64,000 nucleotides of DNA from Nectonema munidae. Taxonomy: Eukaryota; Nematomorpha; Nectonematoida; Nectonematidae. The notes under the pieces are model-generated. The model had not been told where the DNA came from and did no database searches. It saw only the letters and a list, made by a program, of their open reading frames with translations. Every line of letters begins with the position of its first letter. Within the stretch, counting starts at the first letter, position 1. The stretch spans positions 653,001 to 717,000 of the forward strand of contig JAUIRK010000097.1 of the NCBI GenBank assembly GCA_030549495.1, written 5' to 3'. The translations under genes and the position numbers were made by a program. This document shows, one piece after another, positions 15,401 to 25,689 of the stretch.

Positions 15401-18400
15401 AGGCGACTAAAAACATCAATAATAGAGAAATTCTGTATAGTCTCGGAACAGAATAGGACTATTGCAAGACTGCATGTCGTAAGAGGCGACTAAAAACATC
15501 AATAATAGAGAAATTCTGTATAGTCTCGGAACAGAATAGGACTATTGCAAGACTGCATGTCGTAAGAGGCGACTAAAAACATCAATAATAGAGAAATTCT
15601 GTATAGTCTCGGAACAGAATAGGACTATTGCAAGACTGCATGTCGTAAGAGGCGACTAAAAACATCAATACTAGAGAAATTCTGTATAGTCTCGGAACAG
15701 AATAGGACTATTGCAAGACTGCATGTCGTAAGAGGCGACTAAAAACATCAATACTAGAGAAATTCTGTATAGTCTCGGAAAAGAATAGGACTATTGCAAG
15801 ACTGCATGTCGTAAGAGGCGACTAAAAACATCAATAATAGAGAAATTCTGTATAGTCTCGGAACAGAATAGGACTATTGCAAGACTGCATGTCGTAAGAG
15901 GCGACTAAAAACATCAATACTAGAGAAATTCTGTATAGTCTCGGAACAGAATAGGACTATTGCAAGACTGCATGTCGTAAGAGGCGACTAAAAACATCAA
16001 TAATAGAGAAATTCTGTATAGTCTCGGAACAGAATAGGACTATTGCAAGACTGCATGTCGTAAGAGGCGACTAAAAACATCAATACTAGAGAAATTCTGT
16101 ATAGTCTCGGAACAGAATAGGACTATTGCAAGACTGCATGTCGTAAGAGGCGACTAAAAACATCAATACTAAAGAAATTCTGTATAGTCTCGGAAAAGAA
16201 TAGGACTATTGCAAGACTGCATGTCGTAAGAGGCGACTAAAAACATCAATACTAGAGAAATTCTGTATAGTCTCGGAACAGAATAAGACTATTGCAAGAC
16301 TGCATGTCGTAAGAGGCGACTAAAAACATCAATAATAGAGAAATTCTGTATAGTCTCGGAACAGAATAGGACTATTGCAAGACTGCATGTCGTAAGAGGC
16401 GACTAAAAACATCAATAATAGAGAAATTCTGTATAGTCTCGGAACAGAATAGGACTATTGCAAGACTGCATGTCGTAAGAGGCGACTAAAAACATCAATA
16501 ATAGAGAAATTCTGTATAGTCTCGGAACAGAATAGGACTATTGCAAGACTGCATGTCGTAAGAGGCGACTAAAAACATCAATAATAGAGAAATTCTGTAT
16601 AGTCTCGGAACAGAATAGGACTATTGCAAGACTGCATGTCGTAAGAGGCGACTAAAAACATCAATACTAGAGAAATTCTGTATAGTCTCGGAACAGAATA
16701 AGACTATTGCAAGACTGCATGTCGTAAGAGGCGACTAAAAACATCAATACTAGAGAAATTCTGTATAGTCTCGGAATAGAATAGGACTATTGCAAGACTG
16801 CATGTCGTAAGAGGCGACTAAAAACATCAATAATAGAGAAATTCTGTATAGTCTCGGAACAGAATAGGACTATTGCAAGACCTGCATGTCGTAAGAGGCG
16901 ACTAAAAACATCAATAATAGAGAAATTCTGTATAGTCTCGGAACAGAATAGGACTATTGCAAGACTGCATGTCGTAAGAGGCGACTAAAAACATCAATAA
17001 TAGAGAAATTCTGTATAGTCTCGGAACAGAATAGGACTATTGCAAGACTGCATGTCGTAAGAGGCGACTAAAAACATCAATAATAGAGAAATTCTGTATA
17101 GTCTCGGAACAGAATAGGACTATTGCAAGACTGCATGTCGTAAGAGGCGACTAAAAACATCAATACTAGAGAAATTCTGTATAGTCTCGGAACAGAATAG
17201 GACTATTGCAAGACTGCATGTCGTAAGAGGCGACTAAAAACATCAATACTAGAGAAATTCTGTATAGTCTCGGAAAAGAATAGGACTATTGCAAGACTGC
17301 ATGTCGTAAGAGGCGACTAAAAACATCAATAATAGAGAAATTCTGTATAGTCTCGGAACAGAATAGGACTATTGCAAGACTGCATGTCGTAAGAGGCGAC
17401 TAAAAACATCAATAATAGAGAAATTCTGTATAGTCTTGGAACAGAATAGGACTATTGCAAGACTGCATGTCGTAAGAGGCGACTAAAAACATCAATAATA
17501 GAGAAATTCTGTATAGTCTCGGAACAGAATAGGACTATTGCAAGACTGCATGTCGTAAGAGGCGACTAAAAACATCAATACTAGAGAAATTCTGTATAGT
17601 CTCGGAACAGAATAGGACTATTGCAAGACTGCATGTCGTAAGAGGCGACTAAAAACATCAATAATAGAGAAATTCTGTATAGTCTCGGAACAGAATAGGA
17701 CTATTGCAAGACTGCATGTCGTAAGAGGCGACTAAAAACATCAATACTAGAGAAATTCTGTATAGTCTCGGAAAAGAATAGGACTATTGCAAGACTGCAT
17801 GTCGTAAGAGGCGACTAAAAACATCAATAATAGAGAAATTCTGTATAGTCTCGGAACAGAATAGGACTATTGCAAGACTGCATGTCGTAAGAGGCGACTA
17901 AAAACATCAATAATAGAGAAATTCTGTATAGTCTCGGAACAGAATAGGACTATTGCAAGACTGCATGTCGTAAGAGGCGACTAAAAACATCAATAATAGA
18001 GAAATTCTGTATAGTCTCGGAACAGAATAGGACTATTGCAAGACTGCATGTCGTAAGAGGCGACTAAAAACATCAATACTAGAGAAATTCTGTATAGTCT
18101 CGGAACAGAATAGGACTATTGCAAGACTGCATGTCGTAAGAGGCGACTAAAAACATCAATACTAGAGAAATTCTGTATAGTCTCGGAAAAGAATAGGACT
18201 ATTGCAAGACTGCATGTCGTAAGAGGCGACTAAAAACATCAATACTAGAGAAATTCTGTATAGTCTCGGAACAGAATAGGACTATTGCAAGACTGCATGT
18301 CGTAAGAGGCGACTAAAAACATCAATACTAGAGAAATTCTGTATAGTCTCGGAACAGAATAGGACTATTGCAAGACTGCATGTCGTAAGAGGCGACTAAA

Positions 18401-19231
18401 AACATCAATAATAGAGAAATTCTGTATAGTCTCAGAACAGAATAGGACTATTGCAAGATTGCATGTCGTAAGAGGCGACTAAAAACATCAATAATAGAGA
18501 AATTCTGTATAGTCTCGGAACAGAATAGGACTATTGCAAGACTGCATGTCGTAAGAGGCGACTAAAAACATCAATACTAGAGAAATTCTGTATAGTCTCG
18601 GAACAGAATAGGACTATTGCAAGACTGCATGTCGTAAGAGGCGACTAAAAACATCAATACTAGAGAAATTCTGTATAGTCTCGGAACAGAATAGGACTAT
18701 TGCAAGACTGCATGTCGTAAGAGGCGACTAAAAACATCAATAATAGAGAAATTCTGTATATTCTCGGAACAGAATAGGACTATTGCAAGACTGCATGTCG
18801 TAAGAGGCGACTAAAAACATCAATAATAGAGAAATTCTGTATAGTCTCGGAACAGAATAGGACTATTGCAAGACTGCATGTCGTAAGAGGCGACTAAAAC
18901 ATTAATACTAGAGAAATTCTGTATAGTCTCAGAACAGAATAGTACTATTGCAAGACTGCATGTCGTAAGAGGCGACTAAAAACATCAATAATAGAGAAAT
19001 TCTGTATAGTCTCGGAACAGAATAGGACTATTGCAAGACTGCATGTCGTAAGAGGCGACTAAAAACATCAATACTAGAGAAATTCTGTATAGTCTCGGAA
19101 CGGAATAGGACTATTGCAAGACTGCATGTCGTAAGAGGCGACTAAAAACATCAATACTAGAGAAATTCTGTATAGTCTCGGAACAGAATAGGACTATTGC
19201 AAGACTGCATGTCGTAAGAGGCGACTAAAAA
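12400..19231. repeat. Satellite zone C (homogenised 83-bp ttctg type)
   Basis: Almost every unit is 83 bp, reads attctgtatag, and has lost one C (gcaagactgcatg in place of gacctgcatg). Two linker forms, caataatagaga and caatactagaga, and a cggaaaag/cggaacag difference give a barcode. Read that way, blocks of monomers are repeated at about 1,745 bp and 2,990 bp (see findings). This is the pattern of recent local expansion by unequal exchange or segment duplication. Confidence 0.85.
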
Positions 19232-19236
19232 CTGCT

Positions 19237-19830
19237 TCATGTTTTTTCCAGTTTTTTAATTTTATCCTTGTTTTTTCCGTCTATTTTAGATTTATCAAGT
19301 AAAATTTGATTAACCGCTTCATTTTTTGAAAGCTGAATCTGATGGCTTTCAGCTTGAAGTTTTTTTATCATGCTTTTTGGCAGCGTTTCTATCAAGAGCT
19401 GCAAGCTAATAATAACCTCTACTACCAATTTTTGCTCTTGGATCTTTCAAATACACTCTTCTTCAACCGGAACTTCCTTTTTTGGGGACAGATACAAACT
19501 ATATCTTTTTCGATATAGTTTTCAGATTTGCACTTTACTGCATTTGCATTACAAGAACAAATTGGTAACTTACAAATACCTACAGAATTATCAAAAAGTT
19601 TGTCTAATTTTTCTTCTAAATTTTGTTCTTGTTTTGTTGTAAGTGACTTTCTATTGATATTTTTGGCCTCTTTAAAACAACACAGTACATCGTATGAAGG
19701 AAGTCAAGGGTTGATTAAATTCCAAATGTTTATTATTTCTTTAACAATAATCTTCGAAATATCATATTCTTTTGTATACGAGTTGCTGTTTTTAAGAAAA
19801 TAACTGTAGTGTATTACTTTTCTTGTTTAA
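19237..19830 (-). pseudogene. Broken cysteine-rich protein fragment
   Basis: Reading the minus strand from about 19,830 to 19,237, a single frame stays protein-like apart from two internal stops. It contains KQEQNLEEKLDKLFD, then a cysteine cluster CKLPICSCNANAVKC, then VCICPPKKEVPVEEE, then an acidic/basic helical tail ending KIKKLEKT and a stop five bases from the satellite edge. The spacing (helix ending in LFD, a C-x-C-rich knot, an Ile/Val-Pro-x-Glu-Glu segment) resembles an uncharacterised multi-copy protein family I remember from arthropod genomes; I cannot name a function. No start is visible and upstream frames close near 19,830. Whether it is a host-gene copy or part of a mobile element is not decidable here. 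Confidence 0.5.
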
Positions 19831-20610
19831 CGGAGAAGTTTTTCCACAAAACTGTTTTAGATTACGCTTTCTAGTAAAAGGAAAAATTTTTTTTGGCCAT
19901 CTTTGAACTGAGATAAGTTTAAAATTAAATAAAAAATGTGAGGAAAAATAAAACCTCGAATCAAATTAAAATAGAATTTCCTCAAAAAGTTACTGAATAT
20001 TTTGACATAAAAACCTGTAAGTGATTTATTTATATAACATTTCACTCATCTAGACTTGTCCAAAGTGACAAGTGCATAATCGGTCTACCCTAATGTACAA
20101 CCCTACTCAGAGTATAAGACGAGGCTACAAATCTACACCAAATATTAAGTGAAAAACAAAGGTATCCAAGTATAAGTGGACCAAATAAATTGAACTTATC
20201 CAAATTCCAATCAAAGATGATTTAGTCGATGACAAGAACCCATTGATAATAATTCAGTACAACTTTCAAAATAAAATATCACTATCAAAGCAAACAAAAT
20301 ACTTATATAAATTGCTTATAGATAATTTATATCCACTGTACATGTCCAGGATATCATAATATGTCAGATGAATCTCACGTCCTTCTCCACACGGACTCCA
20401 CTCCTCTTTACACAAATCAAACATTTTTCAGATCCCAAGAATATGAGGAAAGACTCATGCAAGAAAAACATTGCAAATGGAGTAGAAGGATGGAATTCAA
20501 AACAAGATCAAATGTAAGAGTAAAAAGGAGATGTTTAAAAAATTTAGAGATAAATTTTGAAAAAAATTCGAAAGAAAATACATGTAAATTTTTAATAATA
20601 ATAATTATAC

Positions 20611-20768
20611 CTTCCAAATCTTTTCTGCGAAGAATGAAATCGCTGAAATGAGAAAGGAACTTGGATCCGCGACCCCTTTGAGTGAAGGCAAGGAAACCCC
20701 TTTGAGGAAGAGATGAGAGCGCAGCAGAGAACACACACCCCCGCCACGCACATCATGGCCATCATCAT
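20611..20768 (-). CDS. Possible first coding exon with signal peptide
   Basis: On the minus strand a run of ATGs starts at 20,768 (three in tandem, then two more), with an in-frame stop upstream at 20,799-20,801. The frame reads MMMAMMCVAGVCVLCCALIS and then SSKGFPCLHSKG, ending in SSQKRFG at a strong donor-like junction, GGAAG|GTATAA, at 20,610/20,611. That gives 52 codons in phase 2. The hydrophobic stretch at residues 5-20 looks like a signal peptide, and a dibasic KR lies near the end. The region (20,640-20,790) is clearly richer in G+C than its surroundings. The next exon would lie to the left and was not found. It could instead be the 5' UTR of another gene; an overlapping plus-strand frame from 20,361 is the main alternative. 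Confidence 0.35.
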
Positions 20769-21080
20769 TGAAGACGAAGGATGAAGACGCGAAAATGATT
20801 ATGACATCCCCATTGAGCTTTGTCTATTCAAAGTTAAACTTATGAATTCAAAAAGGCACACGCATACAAAAATAGGTCATATTTCAGGCTATTATTATAC
20901 ATCTAAATGTCATTTCAATATGCACACCCTCACGTACCGCATATAGATAGTGGTAATGATAAGGTATTCGCTGTGTTTGTGGAACAGTGGAACCTTGTAT
21001 TTATGGTGCTATGAAAACTCTTTCTGATCATGTACTCTAAAAGAGCTTCAAAAATGCGAATAAAATGCATAAATGATTAA

Positions 21081-21345
21081 TTTAGCATTAGGATGACATT
21101 GCGGTCAAAATGACCGCATTTAAAGATTTATGGTTCAGTAAGTACCACAAAACATATGTACTTAGTTCTGATACTCGATGACTTTTAATATATTGTTAAC
21201 ACCTGTTCTCTCTGAAATTTCTGTTGCTTTTGTCTTTATTATTGTTATGTAGCACAACGACATTTGTTGCTACATAACAGTAGTGCTGGACAAAATTTGT
21301 CCGCTCAAGTGCTGGGGGGCGTAAAGTGCCCCCCCCCCCCCTATT
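21081..21345. repeat. Palindrome cluster, possible MITE end
   Basis: Three perfect palindromes lie within 220 bp: TGCGGTCA/TGACCGCA (21,100-21,118, 3-nt spacer), GTTATGTAGC/GCTACATAAC (21,244-21,253 with 21,269-21,278), and GGACAAA/TTTGTCC (21,288-21,302, 1-nt spacer). A run of 13 C follows at 21,329-21,341. The first and third palindromes are similar to each other in inverted sense (GCGGTCAAA and GCGGACAAA), as if they were the two subterminal repeats of one small transposon, but clean termini and a target duplication are not visible. Confidence 0.5.
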
Positions 21346-22560
21346 TTTCTCAGATATTAATAAGTTTTTATAAATATTTTTAATGTTACATATATATTTC
21401 AACTATGCTGAATTCAGTGGTGATGTTCATTTTTTATCAAAATCAATCAAATCTGTCAAAAAATTGATTTATATTTGACAGCTCATCTCAAAAAGGAACT
21501 TTTTATTTAAATAATTATATAAAGTTTTTTACACATGTATACCCATTTTCAAATATGCTAAATTCAGTGGTGATATTCATTTTTTATGAAAATCAATCAA
21601 ACCTGTCAAAAAATTGGTCTAAATGTGACAGCTCATCTCAAAAAGGAACTTTTTATCTAAATAATTATATAAAGTTTTTTACACATGTATACCCATTTTC
21701 AAATATGCTGAATTCAGTGGTGATATTCATTTTTTATGAAAATCAATCAAACGTGTCAAAAAATTGATCTAAATGTGACAGCTCATCTCAAAAAGGAACT
21801 TTTTATCTAAATAAGTAAAGTTTTTTACACATGTATACCCATTTTCAAATATGCTGAATTCAGTGGTGATATTCATTTTTTATGAAAATCAATCAAACTT
21901 TCAAAAAATTGATCCAAATGTGACAGCTCTTCTCAAAAAGAAGCTTTTTATCTAAATAATTATATAATGTTTTTTACACACATACACCCATTTTCAAGCA
22001 TGCTGAATTCAGCGGTGATATTCTTTTTTTTTTTAATAAAAATCAATTAAAGTTATCAAAGCATTGATTTATATATGACAGCTCATCTTAAAAAGAAACT
22101 TTTATTTAAGTAATAATATAAAGTTTTTTACACATATAAACCCATTTTAAGCATGCGAAATTCAGTGGTGATATTCATTTTTTTATAAAAAATCAATCAA
22201 AACTGTCAAAAAATTGATTTATCCCAAAAAGAAAGGATCAGGCACGGTTTTTTGAATTAGAGAATTACGTTTAATAGAAAGTATAGGGAGGTGATGAAGT
22301 TTACCGTGCATGGCATTTTACACACATATACCCATTTTCAAGTAGGCTGTGTTTACTGGTTATATTCCTTTTTTTAATAAAAAATTAGTCAAACCTGACA
22401 AAATAATTTAAATAGGCATGTCAAAATTAAAATTTTTATTCTTATAAAAAGTTTTTTATACATTTCAAGTATGTAGAATTTAATGGTGATGTCATTTTTA
22501 ATGAAATCAATAAAACCTGTCAAAAAAATCGATTAAACCTGTAAATCAATGTCAAATATA
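21345..22560. repeat. Type 1 tandem repeat, ~150 bp x 8
   Basis: A motif aattcagtggtgatattc recurs at 21,411, 21,561, 21,711, 21,857, 22,006 and 22,159, giving a period of 146-153 bp, with two more degenerate units to about 22,560. Each unit also holds gaaaatcaatcaaacctgtc and gctcatctcaaaaaggaac. The first four units are very similar and the later ones diverge. A reversed copy of the same unit core lies at 56.7 kb, next to a TTAA-flanked terminus, so this array seems to be the inside-left part of a transposon family. No gene is present. Confidence 0.9.
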
Positions 22561-23620
22561 TAAACATAAAAATAACTTCTACTTGCAGTATTTCTCTGGT
22601 AATTATTTTCTTAATTCATTTAATAAATCTAACTTTAGGTGTTTAATTCACTCAAAATATTTCATTCTACAGTAACTTATGTAACTCGATAGGACCTCCA
22701 TCTTTTTGGCTACAAATTCGTTATCGGCTTGTAGTCTCTAGGTCATATTATAATTTACAGTATGTAATTTTGCTATTCTTTCCATGATGATCCTTTCTTG
22801 GTAGCTCTTTTTTGATTAGAAATTTATATTCTTCAAAGTGTGTTCGAAATTTTTTTTATAATGATAAAATTACTATTTTCCTCTCTCAAAGCGTTTTGAT
22901 TAAAGAATCTTCTGGATAATCTTAAACTTTTTTATCAATATCGTGTATTTTATTATCTCAGGCCTGAATATTTGTCAACCAATCTCATTTCAACGGTTTT
23001 TTTCTGATGAATCATTCATGATGTTCATTGTTCAATTACAAAAAGTTGTCCACGTTCTTCATCTAAAAAATTATTTCTTTGACGCAAAAGGAAAAAGATT
23101 GTCAAATTCAATTTAAATTAAAAATATATTGATAGTGACTAAATTCTCACATATTGGAATCTGTGCCATTTTTGATAAATCTGACATATTCTAAATTTTC
23201 AGATTTCCTACCCATATTAGCTAAATATTAATTGTAATCCTAGATGATAAGCTATAGATTTAAATATTTTTCATTTGTAAAAGAGGAACTTTTTTTTCAG
23301 TCAAAATGTTTTTTGAAGCACCTAATATTATATAATTAAACCACTTCCTAGTTCATTAGAACATGGTAGATCTTCCATTTAGTCAAGATAGATATTTTTT
23401 TTTAATTATTTGTTTTCATCACATGTTCTCTTTTCAATTAGTTTTCAACTTGGTTCCTTCTCTCATACAAATGTTCAAAAGATTTTATAATACGTTTTAT
23501 TTTTTTTAATAAATATTTCATACTCAAGATGATTGTAGAAAGTATTATAAGCCAAAATATACGAAAAAAAAAGTATATTTTTACTATATACCTAATATGC
23601 AGCCATTTTTTGAAATTTTT
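22560..23620. other. AT-rich spacer between two repeat arrays
   Basis: Non-repetitive AT-rich sequence with no convincing coding frame. The only notable item is a 39-bp segment at 22,955-22,993 that recurs perfectly inverted at 25,536-25,574. Confidence 0.6.
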
Positions 23621-24880
23621 TTACAGAACTGATTTTCAGGCATACATTACTAATTCAATTGCCACTTCGAGATATTTTTTAACCGTATTATCCAAAATCC
23701 AGTACAGAAATAAAATAAGCATAGTCGATTTGGTATAAAATAGATATTTTATTTTTTTGAAAATATTTTTGAAGACATCTAGAAGTAAACCGCAAATCTG
23801 ATTGAAGCTTTCAGATATTTTAAAACCATAAATGCCAAACCTGAGTCCAAAAATGAAACCAGCATATTCCATTTGGCATAAAAACAGATATTTTATTTAA
23901 ATTTCAAAAATATTTCTGTAGACATTAGACGTAAATCGAACATTTGATTGACACTTTCAGACATTTAAAACCTCTAAATGCAAAAAATGATTTCAGAAAT
24001 AAAAATTATCATGGTCGAATTGATATAAAAACATATATTTCATGTAAAATTAGAGAGAATATTTTGGGATATAGTTTTCAAACATAAACCGCAAATTTGA
24101 TTGATACTAGCAGTAAAACCTCTAAATGCAATAACTGAGTCAAAAAATGAAATCATGATCTATTTGCTATAAAAACATATATTTCATGTAAAATTTGAAT
24201 CAATATTTTTGGAAACAAATTTTAGAACTAAACGCAAATTTGATTGATACTTATAGGTATTTTCAAATTCAAACTGCAAAAATTGAGTCTATAAATGAGA
24301 CTAGCATGATTGATTTGGTATAAAAACATATATTTAATTGAAAAATTTGAATGAATGTTTTTGGAGAGAATTTTTAGAAGTAAACCGCAAATTTGATTAA
24401 CACTTAGAAGTGTTTTCATATCCTAAATGTAAAAAATGAGTTCAGAAATGAAAACAGCATGATTGATTTGGTATAAACACATATATTTCATGTAAAATTG
24501 AGAGAATATTTTTGGAGATAGCTTTTAGAAGTAAACCGCAAATTTGATTGACATTGAAAGATATTTTAAAACCTCTAAATGTGAGAAATGAGTTCAGAAA
24601 TGAAAACAGCATGGTTGATTTGGTATAAAAACATATATTTCATTGTAAAATTTGAATGAATGTATTTGGAGACAATTTTTAGAAGTAAACCGCAAATGTG
24701 ATTAACACTTATAGGTATTTTCAAATCCTAAATGTAAAAAATGAGTCCAGAAATGAAAACAGCATGACCGATTTAGTATAAAAACATATATTTTATGTAA
24801 AATTTGAAGGTATATTTTATTAGATACATTTTTGATCAATCAAAATTTTGATTGACATTTTCTAAAAAGTAGCCGTGATT
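23620..24880. repeat. Type 2 tandem repeat, ~145-150 bp x 8
   Basis: The phrase gatttggtataaaaacatat recurs near 23,729, 23,871, 24,017, 24,162, 24,315, 24,467, 24,617 and 24,771. Each unit also has a taaaccgcaaatttgattga segment and a gagttcagaaatgaaaacag segment. Divergence between units is moderate and increases toward the left. The same family, with the same right-hand tail, occurs at 52.2-54.3 kb. Confidence 0.9.
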
Positions 24881-25192
24881 ATTGAAAAAATTAAATATAT
24901 AAAGTGTTATGCGTTCCAAACTGTACATAATTATAAATTTTCAGGGTATTATATAATATAGATCCTAAGTTATAAGGTTAAATACAGATAATGTCAAAAT
25001 TTTGATGAAAAATTTTAATTTTTGATTTTGATTGACAGTTTTGGACATGAAAGGGTCATTCAACTACCATGAAAATGGTTTCAAAAGATGCAGCTAGCGA
25101 TTTTAGGAAAAGTCACAAAATTTGAAGGGATATGATTCAGCCAATTTTCTACAATTAATTTTTTAATGAAGGGGGCGTACTAATAGGGTTAA
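24880..25192 (+). mobile_element. TTAA-flanked transposon right end
   Basis: A unique tail follows the type 2 repeats and ends AATAGGG at 25,182-25,188, followed by TTAA (25,189-25,192). The same tail, including the phrase aaaagatgcagctagcgatt, occurs at 54.0-54.31 kb and also ends in ATAGGG then TTAA. A TTAA target with termini beginning CCCTAT is the signature of piggyBac-type transposons, and a broken piggyBac transposase starts about 0.6 kb to the right. This is probably a non-autonomous element whose interior grew by tandem repetition. The matching left end near 21.3 kb is obscured by G/C runs. Confidence 0.6.
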
Positions 25193-25689
25193 TCTTTACA
25201 TATAATTAATTACCTTTCATTCATTCACAATTAACACACATGCTCACTATTCAAGCATAAATATTGTCTTTTTCTTGCTTTTCATAATTTCTATCATTTC
25301 TTTTTCTCATAGTTTTTTGTTTTTGTTCCTTTATCATCTGTTAAAATGCCTTTTTCAAAGCGTAATAGACTCTCTGCAGTAAAGGCGTCAATTTATATAA
25401 AAAGCTTTTACACATAAAAAATTTTTTACTAAAAGTAATTTTTTATCGCATACTTCAACTTTAAAAAAATACTTTTTAGCTTGTCATTTTGTATATATAT
25501 TTTCTTCACATATTATAATAATATATATTAAACCTTTGAAATGAGATTGGTTGACAAATATTCAGGCCTGAGATATTTCTGTTCTTGAAAATCCTGACGT
25601 GATACAGCAAAACGGTTATGATATTTGAAATCAGCGTAGCCAAATTAGTCTTAATCACTTTACACATCTCCAGTAACAATTTTTTTTGA

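Larger units (their letters stand above)
1..19231. repeat. Satellite array, 77-84 bp monomers
   Basis: An unbroken head-to-tail tandem array of roughly 230 monomers. Monomer 1 is 84 bp (1-84). Every unit shares a core running gtatagtctcgg, gaataggactattgca, then catgtcgtaagaggcgac, followed by a variable linker beginning aaaaacat. Linker length gives three common unit sizes, 84, 83 and 77 bp. Each unit can form two small stems: ATAGTC/GACTAT (35-40 with 55-60 in monomer 1) and GTCG/CGAC (75-78 with 86-89). Minus-strand open frames of 64-111 codons at 7.8-9.6 and 12.1 kb arise because 84 is a multiple of three, and they are not genes. The array begins before the window and ends abruptly at 19,231. 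Size and uniformity suit constitutive heterochromatin, but centromeric or other function cannot be read from sequence. Confidence 0.99.
22955..25574. repeat. 39-bp perfect inverted repeat pair
   Basis: The segment 22,955-22,993 (starting atctcaggcctgaatatttg) is the exact reverse complement of 25,536-25,574. It includes the palindrome TCAGGCCTGA. The arms enclose the type 2 repeats and the TTAA-flanked terminus at 25,188. Outside the 39 bp the similarity stops within a few bases on both sides. Confidence 0.9.

Noticed and set aside
1-19231. Array as a CRISPR locus
   Set aside because: There is no alternation of a fixed repeat with unique spacers; the whole unit repeats and the linker has only a few recurring forms. 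The setting is eukaryotic.
20361-20651. Plus-strand open frame MSDESHVLLHTDS... as a gene
   Set aside because: A fair ATG and a possible donor exist, but its C-terminal half is AT-driven and the opposite strand offers a better exon with a signal peptide and strong donor. Kept only as the alternative.
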